From positions 1 to 20,424 of IMG/VR virus record IMGVR_UViG_3300045579_000062: a stretch of DNA of 20,424 bases; one strand, given 5' to 3'. This document shows positions 6,901-15,055 of this stretch, piece after piece. A program made the translations under genes and the position numbers. The stretch is from a virus. The number at the start of each line of letters is the position of its first letter. The first letter of the stretch is position 1. The notes beneath the pieces are model-generated. The model was given only the letters and a program-made list of their open reading frames with translations. It had not been told where the DNA came from and made no database searches.

Positions 6901-9607
6901 GTCTCCAGAAGATTGGGATAAGTATAAAGATACATTATTTGATTTTGATAAGAATGGAAACATTACTAAGATTAAGTCATTAGGATGGAGCATTGCTGAA
7001 GCATTTAGAGATATATCTATTGGAGAGTTCCAGAATCAACAAGAAAGCACACTAAGAACTACAATTCATCAGGTTACTGCCTTTAAGAAATTAACTGATG
7101 CAGGTATTGATGCTCAAGATGCATATGCAGCAATTGCAGATACCGCATTTGCCTCAGCAATTGCACACAAAGATATTGTTGTTAATCTACAAGATCAAAA
7201 GAATGAATTAACTCAACTTGTCACTGCTTGGAAAAAGGCTTCAGAGGCAAGAAAAGAATATGAAACTATAGAATCACTACGAGAAGAAAATGATGCTTAT
7301 GTAGACAAGGTTAATATGGTTAATATGCTATACAGCAGATTAAGTCAATTTAACAATGAACAAAGAAAAGCAATTTTAGAAAATGAAGATTTACAAACAA
7401 TGCTTATAAATCCTCAGTTTAACCAAGCAGAGTTTGAAAGAAGATTACAACAAGTACTAGACGCTGCAGACCTAGAACTAAAAATAAAAATGCTAACCAT
7501 AGAGGGCATGGAAGATATATTTAATGAAGGCTTCCAGAAGGCTATGGAATCTTTTGATGCAAAAGAAAAGCAACTAACTTTAGATTTCCAAATGGGAACA
7601 AATGTAAGCGGATTCAACGAATTTATAAATCAAGAAGGAGAAAAGTTCCAGTTTAATATTGGTGCTGATGAAACAGCACTAAAGATAGAAGAAGATAAAA
7701 TTGCAAAACTTCAATATCAATTAGATGATTATGATGCTGGAATTTCTGAAATTGAAGATAAAGAAGTAGATATTAATAAAGAATATGATAAGAAGTTAGA
7801 AGCACTTGATAAAATTGAGAAAATTAATGAAAGAATATCAAGGCAGCAAAAAGCACAATTAACAATTGCAGATGCTCTGTCTCAAGGAGATATTGCAGCA
7901 GCAGCGAAGGCAGTTCAAGAATTAAGAGCACAAGAGGCTCAGGATGCTTTAGACACACAAAAAGAATCTTTAAAGTTGGCACAAGAAACTGCTCTTGCAA
8001 ACTTACAGTCAACAAGTGGCTTCACCAGAGCACAACTTGAAGAAAAAATTAGAAATGTAAAGAAAGAAATATTTAAGATAGAAGAAGAGCAGATAGAGCC
8101 TATCAAAGAAAGAATTCGTCTTGGACAGGTAGAACTTGATAAGTTAATATCTTCAGTCACCGTCCTTGGTCGTAGTCGTTTAGAATGGGAGGCAATTAAG
8201 AATAGAATTGATATTGCAAAAACTGGAAGCGATGCATATACTAAGGCTATTCAGGATGCTTTAGATATTGTAAAGAGTATTGTTGATTACTGGAATAAGG
8301 TACCAGCAAACAAAACAACTGTTCATGAAATAATTACACAATATACACAACAAACAACAACGCTTGCACCAGGACAAACATTGGCACCAGGAGGCCTGCT
8401 TGATGGCGATTGTATTCCAATTTGTCCAGATAACCTTGTAAAGCCTACCGTTGGATTAACTCCAAAACCAACTGATCCGATTACTCCTAAACCAACTGCC
8501 CCGATTACTCCAAAGCCAACAGATGCTATTACTCCTAAACCAACTACAGGCGTTACACCTAAACCAACACCTGGAGCAACAATTGTTATTCCTCCAGGAG
8601 GAACACCAAGTCCTACAGGAGCCGTTCCTACACCACTACCAACTCCAATAGGTGGTCCAGTATTTGCCACAACTCCAAAGGCTGTACCAGAAGCAACGCC
8701 ACGATCTGTTCCAGGAGTAGTTCCTGAAGGCGTTCCTGTTTTAAGACCATACTATAATTTCTATACTGGAGAATGGGTAGAGCATCCTTGGGAAGTAGTT
8801 CCAAGAGGAGTTCCAGCGCTACAGCCAAATCCAGTTGCTACAGTAAAGCCTAATCAGCCAACCATAGAGCCAGTATTGCCTAAGCCAGCATTAGTTCCTA
8901 ATGTTGTTAATGATGATTATATTATTCCAGTTAAAACTCCAGTGACCATTCCTGCAACAGATCTACCTGCTGTTGTAAGTAAGCCAAAGGCAGAACCTAC
9001 AGTAACTCCAAAGCCTGCTACCCCTGCTGCTCCAGCAGCAAATACTCCTCCAGTATGGACAAGTGCGCCTGGACCTAGCGATCTTCCAACATGGTTAGTT
9101 CCTGGAGCAATAGCAGTTGCAACAGGTGCTGCCGTAGCAGCCGCTGCAACAAAGGGAGTAGAAAAAGTACAAGGAAAACTAGTAGTCAAAGAAGCAGAAA
9201 ATATACTAAAGAACACCCCTAAAACCTCTACACCAGTAAGAGGTGGAATGGGGTTGATTCCTATTATGCCAGGTGGTGGGGGAGGTCCATTTGCATTTCA
9301 GATGAATGCAAGAGGTGGACTCGTACGACCTAAATATTTTGCTAAAGGATCTTTGGTTAGAGGAACTGATACTGTTCCATCACTATTAACTCCTGGAGAA
9401 TTTGTTGTTAGAAGATATGCAGTACAAGATTTTGGTGTAGATAAATTAAGAGCAATAAATAATGGAACATATCAATCTGGCTCAGTGTATAATTATGAGT
9501 TGAATGTTAATGTTCAGTCTGATTCAGATCCTAATGAAATTGCAAATGTTGTTATGAGAAATATCAGACAGATAGAAGGACAAAGGCTGAGAGGAGTTAA
9601 AATATAA
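983..9607 (+). CDS. Tail tape measure protein
   Basis: This protein of 2874 aa sets tail length and is expected to be expelled during DNA entry. The start is GTG at 983 (GAGGTG at 971-976, 6 nt spacing); the nearby ATG at 979 is out of frame and stops at once. Residues ~185-480 resemble the phage-tail minor domain (PhageMin_Tail, TP901-type): helical, with AAEAAQAGF, GLASLINPTKKAA and LFGKFQFARL. Hydrophobic stretches lie at ~541-578, ~1267-1307, ~1489-1536 and ~2701-2724. A charged coiled coil spans ~2230-2390. A Pro/Thr-rich region (~2461-2706) contains five tandem octapeptides. Motifs of the DTV..LLTPGE type occur near residues 684-698 and 2796-2809, with a degenerate copy at 1108-1121. 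Residues ~730-1105 look like an insertion (see the separate entry). At roughly 0.15 nm per residue, a general rule for tape measures, the tail could be up to ~430 nm. The stop overlaps the next ATG (TAATG). Confidence 0.93.
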   Translation: MADVNANIGIQIDTSAALAQLKTLQRQISNFNQSILKSNATAMMAQRDMTIDLMRNISATGKFSAEMRTIRTTTEAFTHALETNKLSMREYFRYAGASTKSFGRLFRSEFDTINKVARERVKDLQTRYIKLGRDAQGAMKAIAIRPAVLDMENYATKTQIAAQRQQLFNQLMKQGSTNLLNFGKNTQWAGRQLMVGFTIPLTMLGSVATRTFRDMEKEVVRFKRVYGEMFTSEAETDKALQDIMRLGQEFTKYGVALKDTMAMAAEAAQAGFAGVDLIEQTRNANKLAVLGQVEQQQALETTISLQNAFNIAAEDLSETIDFLNSVENQTVTGIEDLTIAIPKAAPVIKQLGGDVKDLAFFLTAMKEGGVNASEGANAIKSGLASLINPTKKAAAMLGEMGINITAIVEGNKGNLREIVVDFAQALDQLDPLQRARAIEQLFGKFQFARLSTLFQNVIKDGSQASRVLDLAGRSVEELAILSERELGAVEESVGVKFQAALENLKKELLPLGKAFLEAVTPVVEFFSGILEKFNGLSDGTKKTIAVLTAVIGGLGPVFLMTFGLLANGIANIIKLFGTLRTGYLKLSGNTKVLGSETTYMTSEQAKNAAVAASLNQTHNQLAQAFTVEATALKQLTNALRTATAAQQQFAMSNPRGMMPGFKPGGKLPGYSDGVAKVPGTGNKDTVLSALTPGEAVIPQTPAQRPENKPVIRALIADKKIPGFNEGTEDVGGKSSSTYESKMSPQARTNVPQLPDDFKQVPRYVIEDRLKSIDDFYTSKDGKPSAFEIARAKESPKNQARMDALRNSYLRNRSLVVDYMSDRNNFAWKPGTDKTPPLFAAPGRGGSFWSILSDDLLKDQLAYNAGAKSQKGSYSGTAFSVSRIKSKLPTKFGMGASKDVRKKAMAVLDKKDRLNLERESNWIKKKLIRAGITDGETLRNYARVDLSHIEKPEDAKTKWTKGRVVADSGLVNKYLQYRVDTAGTPALLGLANKISSNPSLMKAVGYDEKMLGRVKEAFSALKGRHPVSPNDYKMIQEIAKFEMSAGRAGLLSGLKMQNPGALGTVVSDFVNAFRGQGLPKNRPVFDLAKMLPEGTIKDIVEGGVKRRKDTKAVAISAKEAILTEKGVKDLQSKTGKRGIVSEINAGRFRIPGKYNGYDPAENRMANYGTTTGPVDPVARAYRKQADKLEKQGRFKEATEMRQKALVANAKAIDANTASLTQTTTETISAKDRFRELSGKAAMGAGAVSGLTLAASFAGGKIGEIAQQMMPFIFAIQGVATLLPLLANPWVAAIAAVVAIGVAIWKFKKDVDDARKEGANLAKAMASTADDIRSFAEMTKTVSATELRKRRQTTALSNVSPQERIFGQNYMESDAGKTMLSDIEQQTKEGLSKNQVAANIANNLAVAITQGVLTSDQANSIAAGLGEKLRDYSISANIVGELSSLIGTNGVDLLRDPLTVRIKIAEDSAQQTAEMFDKTLQTIQKNKGANAQETIGTALLAAGTAMAATGLATGGAGLVAGAIVGGIGAGINYFGDKKDATENAKYVGAAVQLGTQQLANNQGLVDSLNREYETRIKNAATAEEAARLEDERAGKVDVLIAKNSEYLNVLKQQMLEVGNTGNYDQINNAIKDATLALYKDGPMKVFAEGALEEIDKLTTGSNAKISLQLMIASGELDPSSAARLAKIFANNEDASANFDMIVKTQGLDQANMFLQLLNKTDLGDNAIDKLMEKFSKKNKNFDTNMKALQAITSIPSELDSTLVLRTKGWKKINELRTEIEELEKYPDPITKDIVAKLYEADPVKWANLYNQYDSIAGADGKVERKVIISFQALGDPSVVDKYLAARGITSGTIGGTAYGHLADLSRSSASTMAQAQAEATQRLYGLDAQGNKIPTGKVPGSSTGGPKTSALDDLLAKLKQLRKIQIPYTQGWEASSKALSRFLGGAKQLTRFTGMAQQIRGMKGSESLIDLVIGMSPEDWDKYKDTLFDFDKNGNITKIKSLGWSIAEAFRDISIGEFQNQQESTLRTTIHQVTAFKKLTDAGIDAQDAYAAIADTAFASAIAHKDIVVNLQDQKNELTQLVTAWKKASEARKEYETIESLREENDAYVDKVNMVNMLYSRLSQFNNEQRKAILENEDLQTMLINPQFNQAEFERRLQQVLDAADLELKIKMLTIEGMEDIFNEGFQKAMESFDAKEKQLTLDFQMGTNVSGFNEFINQEGEKFQFNIGADETALKIEEDKIAKLQYQLDDYDAGISEIEDKEVDINKEYDKKLEALDKIEKINERISRQQKAQLTIADALSQGDIAAAAKAVQELRAQEAQDALDTQKESLKLAQETALANLQSTSGFTRAQLEEKIRNVKKEIFKIEEEQIEPIKERIRLGQVELDKLISSVTVLGRSRLEWEAIKNRIDIAKTGSDAYTKAIQDALDIVKSIVDYWNKVPANKTTVHEIITQYTQQTTTLAPGQTLAPGGLLDGDCIPICPDNLVKPTVGLTPKPTDPITPKPTAPITPKPTDAITPKPTTGVTPKPTPGATIVIPPGGTPSPTGAVPTPLPTPIGGPVFATTPKAVPEATPRSVPGVVPEGVPVLRPYYNFYTGEWVEHPWEVVPRGVPALQPNPVATVKPNQPTIEPVLPKPALVPNVVNDDYIIPVKTPVTIPATDLPAVVSKPKAEPTVTPKPATPAAPAANTPPVWTSAPGPSDLPTWLVPGAIAVATGAAVAAAATKGVEKVQGKLVVKEAENILKNTPKTSTPVRGGMGLIPIMPGGGGGPFAFQMNARGGLVRPKYFAKGSLVRGTDTVPSLLTPGEFVVRRYAVQDFGVDKLRAINNGTYQSGSVYNYELNVNVQSDSDPNEIANVVMRNIRQIEGQRLRGVKI
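3240..3790 (+). other. Possible ADP-ribosyltransferase-like domain inside the tape measure
   Basis: Within the tape measure, residues ~753-936 show an R-SxS-ExE pattern: Arg843 in APGRGGSFW, Ser879-Val-Ser881 in AFSVSR, and Glu916-Arg-Glu918 in NLERESNW. Arginine-type ADP-ribosyltransferases use Arg, S-x-S and E-x-E in this order with comparable spacings of about 35-45 residues. The region lies between two TPGE/IPG-type motifs (residues 684-726 and 1108-1155) as if inserted. The pattern could be chance; no fold was predicted and no search was run. Confidence 0.25.
8456..8575 (+). repeat. Five 24-nt tandem repeats encoding a TPKPT octapeptide
   Basis: Five consecutive 24-nt units (8456, 8480, 8504, 8528 and 8552) encode LTPKPTDP, ITPKPTAP, ITPKPTDA, ITPKPTTG and VTPKPTPG within the tape measure. 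Synonymous codons differ between units, for example CCA/CCT and AAA/AAG, so the repeat is kept mainly at protein level. Such Pro/Thr spacers are rod-like or extended in other proteins, for example cell-wall-spanning segments. Their use in a tape measure is inferred to be structural. Confidence 0.9.
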
Positions 9608-10257
9608 TGCCAACTAATCCAAATGCTGCAGCATATATGGCTGGTCGTAAAAAATATGGCAGACCTCAAGGAATGCTTTGGTCTAATAATTCTGGAATAT
9701 TGTCTAATGGAGTTTATATCCCAGATGGATATGAAATTAATTCTACAGTAGCAAATACTACCAGCGGTGACTTTTTAATATTGTCTGATGACAATAGGTC
9801 TCCTATTGATTTTGTTCCTACAAGAATAGAAAAACGTGAAAGAATGATTAATGGCCGTATGAGATCTTATCATGTTGCAGATAAACTTCAAATAAATGTT
9901 TCTTGGGATTTACTGCCATCAAGATCATATTACACTAATCCAGAATTTAATACTACTACTGGCAAATCACCATATAAGGGAAATAATAGTTTAGAGTATA
10001 CTACAGATGGTGGTGCTGGAGGAGTAGAAATATTAGACTGGTACCGAAATCACAAAGGTTCTTTCTGGGTATTTTTATCATATGATAATTATAAAAACTT
10101 TGATGCCATGCAAGGAATAGATGATCCATATGCACATTTACATCAATATAGCGAAATAATGGAAATGTATTTTGCTAACTTTCAATATAGTATAGTAAAA
10201 AGAGGGTCAGATAATTTTGATATGTGGAACATATCTGTAACCTTAGAAGAGGTATAA
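9607..10257 (+). CDS. Distal-tail-like minor tail protein
   Basis: This 216 aa protein comes directly after the tape measure, where siphophages usually encode the distal tail protein (Dit) that joins tube and tip. The sequence is beta-rich and aromatic, with no signal peptide or membrane segment. It opens with MPTNPNAAAYMAGRKKYGRP, followed by short strands (YEINSTVANT, FLILSDDNRS, KLQINVSWDLLPSR) and a segment rich in Trp, Phe and Tyr (ILDWYRNHKGSFWVFLSYDNY). The end (MWNISVTLEEV) looks like a final strand. I do not recognise a diagnostic motif, so the Dit-like role rests on position and size. The start ATG overlaps the tape measure stop (TAATG), with GAGAGGAG 10-17 nt upstream, so it is translationally coupled. 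The next gene follows its stop with no gap. Confidence 0.6.
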   Translation: MPTNPNAAAYMAGRKKYGRPQGMLWSNNSGILSNGVYIPDGYEINSTVANTTSGDFLILSDDNRSPIDFVPTRIEKRERMINGRMRSYHVADKLQINVSWDLLPSRSYYTNPEFNTTTGKSPYKGNNSLEYTTDGGAGGVEILDWYRNHKGSFWVFLSYDNYKNFDAMQGIDDPYAHLHQYSEIMEMYFANFQYSIVKRGSDNFDMWNISVTLEEV

Positions 10258-13200
10258 ATGTTTTCTAGCGATAGTTTAAAAAACCATTTAGAAACATCTT
10301 CTACCATTAAAACTCAGAGCGCAGTTATTGCTGAGTGGAACATGAATATTTTTGACAATATTTCTAAAGTTGGAAACTATAGATATAGAACACAAGACCC
10401 AGCCACATCAATATATAAAACAATACCTAATACATTTGATGCATCAGATGCTGGAAATTTTTATACTAATGCTACTGATGCAGATATTATTATTGATGGT
10501 GGGTATAAGAATGATGACACTCTTAATACCTTTGCAAGCACTAATGATAAGATGAAAATGTTATATTCATTAGAAGATTGCTTTAAAAAATTTAGACCTC
10601 GCTCAGGAATTAATAAGGCAATACTTTTACCAAATAAAAAAATACATCACGCAAACATTAATATGATGGATAGACCACGTTACTATATGGGTGATAAAAA
10701 TGATAGTTTTAAGTATTGGACATCATATAGAACAGAGAATAATATAGAGCGTGGTATTGCAAATAAAGTTATTAATGGCCAATTTTATATAGATGATGCC
10801 GCTCCTTTTGTTGTATATAAAAATAATGTTCCATCAAATCGTATAGTTGTTAAAATGCAAACAAATGTTGGATCGGTAGATCTAGGCATATTTTCTGGAC
10901 CTTCTGGTTCTTTTTCAGATCCATTATACGGTGATATAAACAGAACTGTGCCGTTAAAATGGAAAATACAGGTATTAAAAAATAATACTTGGGTAGATGC
11001 AAAATCTTTTAATTCAACAGAAAAAAGAGCAGATGGCTCGAATATAATTAAACATGACGGGTATGTGGAATTATCCTATGGACTAATAATACCAAATAAA
11101 TATAAAAATATTTTTATCAAAGCAGAAGAATATTTAAGTGTAAACATGTTACCAGAACAATCAATAAATGGTTACGCATATTTGGTTAAGGCATCAGAAA
11201 ATGATATAGGAAAATATTACATTTGGGTTGACGATGCTTATGAAGAATTTGTTCCAACATATGGATGGGATCTTGCCGATGAGTCTGTAAATAGAAGCAC
11301 TCAGTTCGTAACAAAGTTGTCAGATCCAGACTACTATAATCAAACATCAAGTTTTGAAAAAAGATATCGTGAGTTTGAATATATCCGTGGCATTCGTGTA
11401 GTTGTTGATACAATGAATGTGCAAAACTCTACATTTGATTTAATTGAATTGTCTCCAAGATTAGCAGTTGATTTGTCTGATAAGACTATGCAATTTTCTA
11501 TTACTAAACAAGCATCAGATTTAGGAATATCTGGTTTGCCAGTTGGCCAATTACTTGCAGGCACTGGAAGATTATCTTTATTTGATTATGATGAATCATT
11601 TAATGCAAATAATAATTTAAGCATAATCTCCTCATATAATACTAAAAATATACAAATTAAGTTTTATGAAATAATTGTTGATGTTGATGGGTATGATTAT
11701 TACGTGCCAATTAAAACAATGTATTCCGAAAATTTTCCAAGAATAAATATTAATGATAGAAGAATTGAACTAGACCTAAGAGATCTTTATTTCTACTTAG
11801 AATCAATAACGGCCCCACAAGTACTTCTAACTAACGTATCGTTTAGTTACGCCGTATCCATGTTGTTAGATTCTGTTGGCTTCGCTAATTATACTTTTAA
11901 AAAATTATCAAATGAAAAAGAATTGAGAATACCATTCTTTTATATTCCACCAGACACAAGTGTTGCAAGAGTATTGCAAGACCTAGCAGTGTCATCTCAA
12001 ACAGCAATGTTTTTTGATGAGTTTAATAATTTTATTGTAATGAGCAAGGGATATATGATGCCCTCAGAAACAGAGCGTACAACAGATATAACGCTTTATG
12101 GAAATGATGATTTTGAAGATCAGGGTATTATAAATAATAAGACTACGGCTAATAAACTTGCTAACATAATTGAAGTGTCATCTCAAGATAATATAGTTTA
12201 TAATGATGGATCTATTAATTATAGAACTAGATATATACAAAAGTCATATAGTTCTATTAAGCAGGCAAACCTGGTAGACCAAGAAAAAACATGGGTATAT
12301 AAGCCAGCACTATTATGGGAAGTATCTCCAGATGAAAATGTTAAATCAATAAACGATCAGTCCAATAGTCAATCAAGTTATGTCTTATCAGCAATTCCAT
12401 TAAATTCTAATTTAACTGCTAATGTACCAACCGTTGTTAATAATCAAATAATAAATAATATAATGGATCTTGGAGAGGGTGTTTATTGGCTATCAAGATA
12501 TAATGGATACTTTTTTGCAAATGGAGAAATAATTAAATTTGATGCAGTTGAATATAATATAAGCGGGTTTGGAAATGTATGGATTAATAATGTTAAAGAG
12601 TATCAAAATTATTTCTCTAAATTACCATTTAATGGAAAAATTTATCCAACTGGATTAGTAAGAATTTATTGTGAGCCAAACTATGAAACCATAAATGGAA
12701 CTGTAAGGTTAAAAAATGGACAAGTAGCAAAGCATGGAAGAGGTCAATTTGGAACATTGCCAGTTTTGCATACAGCAGGCCTAGACCCTTACTGGTCATC
12801 TAATACAAACAAGCGTGGATGCACTATGTCATCAGAGTACCTATTCAGCCTTACAAATGGTGGAGCAGAAGAAGCAAGCGCTTTAGATCTAGTCTTGGGC
12901 GCTGCAGGGAAAAACGATACCTTAGCACAAAAAACATATCAGAATGGTATAATAAGAAATTTCCTTGCTTCAACTAATAAAACTGAAACAGAAATTAATC
13001 AATTACCAAGTACTGTGACGGGAACTATTCAATCTTCAGCGTTAGTTATGAATGGACCATCTTTTACTACTACAGAATCTCCAGTTGATTTTGTTTCATA
13101 TACCTACAAGCCATTAGATAATAGATTTAAACATTTTGGTACAAGAATGAGAATTATTGGAAAGATTGAAAATAATGAGGTTAGAGGACAGACTGCATAC

Positions 13201-14562
13201 GGTAGCAATGCATATTATTATTTACCAACAACAGATCCAAGCCAAAATGTAACTATTGGTGGTGGATCAGGCGGTATGGCAGTTATGATTAACCCAACAA
13301 CAAATGTTGGATATTATTTTGAAATTATTGCTTTAACAGAAAATAATATTAGCCAGTATTCTGAGAATGCAAAAGACTTACATAATATTATTTTCTATAA
13401 GATATATTCAGAAAACGGTACATCAAAAGCCATACCAGTAAAACTATGGGGAGGTCTTGCAAAGATAGTAGTAGATAGTGGAAACTTTACTGGTCAATAT
13501 AGAATGGTGGGAGAAGATACCCCTACAGTATATGATTTAGCAGTTGAATATGAAGATGTAGGATCAACAAGAAAGTTTTATTTATATGTAAATAATAAAC
13601 AGGTTGCTACAGTTTTTGACGAGTCACCGCTTCCAGCATACAATAATATGGCCCTATTCGTTCGTGGATCATCAAGATGTATGTTTGAAAACATTTATGC
13701 ATTAACTGCAAACTATTCTCAAAATACTGCAAGCATATTGAACACACCAAAGAATTCTATATTTGCAGATAACGAAATTGATATAAATGAATCATTTAGA
13801 AAATACTCAATGTCTGGTATCGTACAGTCAACATATTTATCTGGAATAAGTCCTAGCCAGCCTCCACAATATAATATTTATTTTGAAGAATTTGGCACCA
13901 TTATGCGTGAGGCAGCATATTTTAATATTAGATATGATAAGGCATACCCAGCACTTAATGCTAGAATCTCACCAACTTTTAATAGGATTAAGGGATATAG
14001 CGTTTCTGGATTTAGAGCAGGAGCGTATGGTGCAGAATTTTTATTATTTAATTGTACTGATACTGTGTTAAGTTTAGATGAGACTAGCGGTAATTATTTA
14101 AGAATACAAGGTGTAACCTTTACCCAAGAATCAAATAACGAATTAACTGTTGATGAGTATTTTACAAAAAATAGCAATCTGTCAGATCCTCAATTATCTG
14201 GGTCTAGTTTAATAGTTTCCCCACTTAAAGTTGATCAAGAGTATCAAGATATCAAGGTAAGTAGATTGACATATGGAGTCAATGATTTTGCATTAGACGC
14301 ACCCTACATACAGAGTCAAGACGAGGCGTCAGACATGATGTCATGGCTAGTTTCTAAAATTACTAAGCCAAGAAAATCTATAGGGCTAAAAATATTCGCT
14401 ATGCCTACTATACAGTTGGGCGACATTGTAAGTTTAAGTTTTAGTAAAAATAATATTGATCAGATATCAGAAGACAATTCAAGATTCTTAGTATATAATA
14501 TAGAGTATTCAAAAGATTCAGATGGCCCATCAATGAATCTTTATCTTAGCGAGGTGAAGTAA
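10258..14562 (+). CDS. Large tail-tip hub protein with lectin-like insertion
   Basis: This 1434 aa protein is probably the tail hub (Tal/gp27-like), on which the tip is built. Residues ~520-600 (AVSMLLDSVGF, then IPPDTSVARVLQDLA and AMFFDEFNNFIVMS) resemble hub domains, in which a 'no more than one residue per repeat, find and use local data' pattern is followed by a beta-barrel. The last ~90 residues (IGLKIFAMPTIQLGDIVSL, then FLVYNIEYSKDSDG) resemble the hub C-terminal barrel. Between them, residues ~925-1158 look like a concanavalin-A/LamG-type beta sandwich: FGTRMRIIG, GGMAVMINP, YYFEIIAL, FYLYVNNKQVATV and NNMALFVRGSS. That fold would bind glycans on the host surface. The ATG directly follows the previous stop; GAAGAGG lies about 6 nt upstream. 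The stop overlaps the next ATG. No peptidase or lysozyme motif was recognised. Domain names are by eye. Confidence 0.68.
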   Translation: MFSSDSLKNHLETSSTIKTQSAVIAEWNMNIFDNISKVGNYRYRTQDPATSIYKTIPNTFDASDAGNFYTNATDADIIIDGGYKNDDTLNTFASTNDKMKMLYSLEDCFKKFRPRSGINKAILLPNKKIHHANINMMDRPRYYMGDKNDSFKYWTSYRTENNIERGIANKVINGQFYIDDAAPFVVYKNNVPSNRIVVKMQTNVGSVDLGIFSGPSGSFSDPLYGDINRTVPLKWKIQVLKNNTWVDAKSFNSTEKRADGSNIIKHDGYVELSYGLIIPNKYKNIFIKAEEYLSVNMLPEQSINGYAYLVKASENDIGKYYIWVDDAYEEFVPTYGWDLADESVNRSTQFVTKLSDPDYYNQTSSFEKRYREFEYIRGIRVVVDTMNVQNSTFDLIELSPRLAVDLSDKTMQFSITKQASDLGISGLPVGQLLAGTGRLSLFDYDESFNANNNLSIISSYNTKNIQIKFYEIIVDVDGYDYYVPIKTMYSENFPRININDRRIELDLRDLYFYLESITAPQVLLTNVSFSYAVSMLLDSVGFANYTFKKLSNEKELRIPFFYIPPDTSVARVLQDLAVSSQTAMFFDEFNNFIVMSKGYMMPSETERTTDITLYGNDDFEDQGIINNKTTANKLANIIEVSSQDNIVYNDGSINYRTRYIQKSYSSIKQANLVDQEKTWVYKPALLWEVSPDENVKSINDQSNSQSSYVLSAIPLNSNLTANVPTVVNNQIINNIMDLGEGVYWLSRYNGYFFANGEIIKFDAVEYNISGFGNVWINNVKEYQNYFSKLPFNGKIYPTGLVRIYCEPNYETINGTVRLKNGQVAKHGRGQFGTLPVLHTAGLDPYWSSNTNKRGCTMSSEYLFSLTNGGAEEASALDLVLGAAGKNDTLAQKTYQNGIIRNFLASTNKTETEINQLPSTVTGTIQSSALVMNGPSFTTTESPVDFVSYTYKPLDNRFKHFGTRMRIIGKIENNEVRGQTAYGSNAYYYLPTTDPSQNVTIGGGSGGMAVMINPTTNVGYYFEIIALTENNISQYSENAKDLHNIIFYKIYSENGTSKAIPVKLWGGLAKIVVDSGNFTGQYRMVGEDTPTVYDLAVEYEDVGSTRKFYLYVNNKQVATVFDESPLPAYNNMALFVRGSSRCMFENIYALTANYSQNTASILNTPKNSIFADNEIDINESFRKYSMSGIVQSTYLSGISPSQPPQYNIYFEEFGTIMREAAYFNIRYDKAYPALNARISPTFNRIKGYSVSGFRAGAYGAEFLLFNCTDTVLSLDETSGNYLRIQGVTFTQESNNELTVDEYFTKNSNLSDPQLSGSSLIVSPLKVDQEYQDIKVSRLTYGVNDFALDAPYIQSQDEASDMMSWLVSKITKPRKSIGLKIFAMPTIQLGDIVSLSFSKNNIDQISEDNSRFLVYNIEYSKDSDGPSMNLYLSEVK

Positions 14563-15053
14563 TGGTAGAGGCAACAGCAGGAACGCCAGAATCAGATGGC
14601 TCAAGTACAAATACTGAACCTATTAAAATAGCAGATAAAGATATTATTATATTTGATAGTGATTCTATTCCCATAGAAGTAATGACAGATCTTCTTTTTG
14701 AAGATTTATCAAGTTTAGAAATATTGAATATAGCACGAAATGATACCGTTAATGGACAAAATATTATTTATAGTCCTATTAAAAATACTACATCTCTTTC
14801 TCTTCAGTATAGCCCACAAAATGTTTTAGGATTACAGAATACCTCCGAATCATATTTTAATAATTTCCCAATTAAGTTTCATAATAAAATACCTAATGTG
14901 GGGACTGGGCCAAACGGGGAATACGTTTATGTTGAGCCTACTACTGGCAACATTATTATAAATGTAGTAAACATGGACCCAGATGAGCAGGTTGAGGTTC
15001 AAATAATGAACACGGGATCAATACTTAATGATACAATATATGAGGCGGAATAA
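14562..15053 (+). CDS. Small acidic minor tail protein, function unknown
   Basis: This 163 aa protein is acidic and beta-rich. The N-terminus (about 25 aa) is Ser/Thr/Glu-rich and probably flexible. The core includes DKDIIIFDSDSIPIEVMTDL, LEILNIARNDTVNG and the C-terminal IIINVVNMDPDEQVEVQIMN, which looks like paired strands. I do not recognise a family. Its place among tip genes, with a start overlapping the hub stop (TAATG) and a good GAGGTG 5 nt before the ATG, implies a structural or assembly role at the tail tip made in step with the hub. No signal peptide or membrane helix is present. Confidence 0.72.
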   Translation: MVEATAGTPESDGSSTNTEPIKIADKDIIIFDSDSIPIEVMTDLLFEDLSSLEILNIARNDTVNGQNIIYSPIKNTTSLSLQYSPQNVLGLQNTSESYFNNFPIKFHNKIPNVGTGPNGEYVYVEPTTGNIIINVVNMDPDEQVEVQIMNTGSILNDTIYEAE

Positions 15054-15055
15054 AT

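Noticed and set aside
8456-8575. CRISPR-like array of 24-nt repeats
   Set aside because: The units are contiguous with no spacers and remain in frame as a coding octapeptide repeat.
8323-8670. Minus-strand 115-codon ORF rich in Gly/Val
   Set aside because: It is the complement of the Pro/Thr repeat region of the tape measure and has no start context of its own.
12944-12953. Third copy of ATGGTATAAT as a promoter
   Set aside because: It is inside the hub gene with no start codon or gene boundary downstream, and reads as ordinary codons (Asn-Gly-Ile-Ile).
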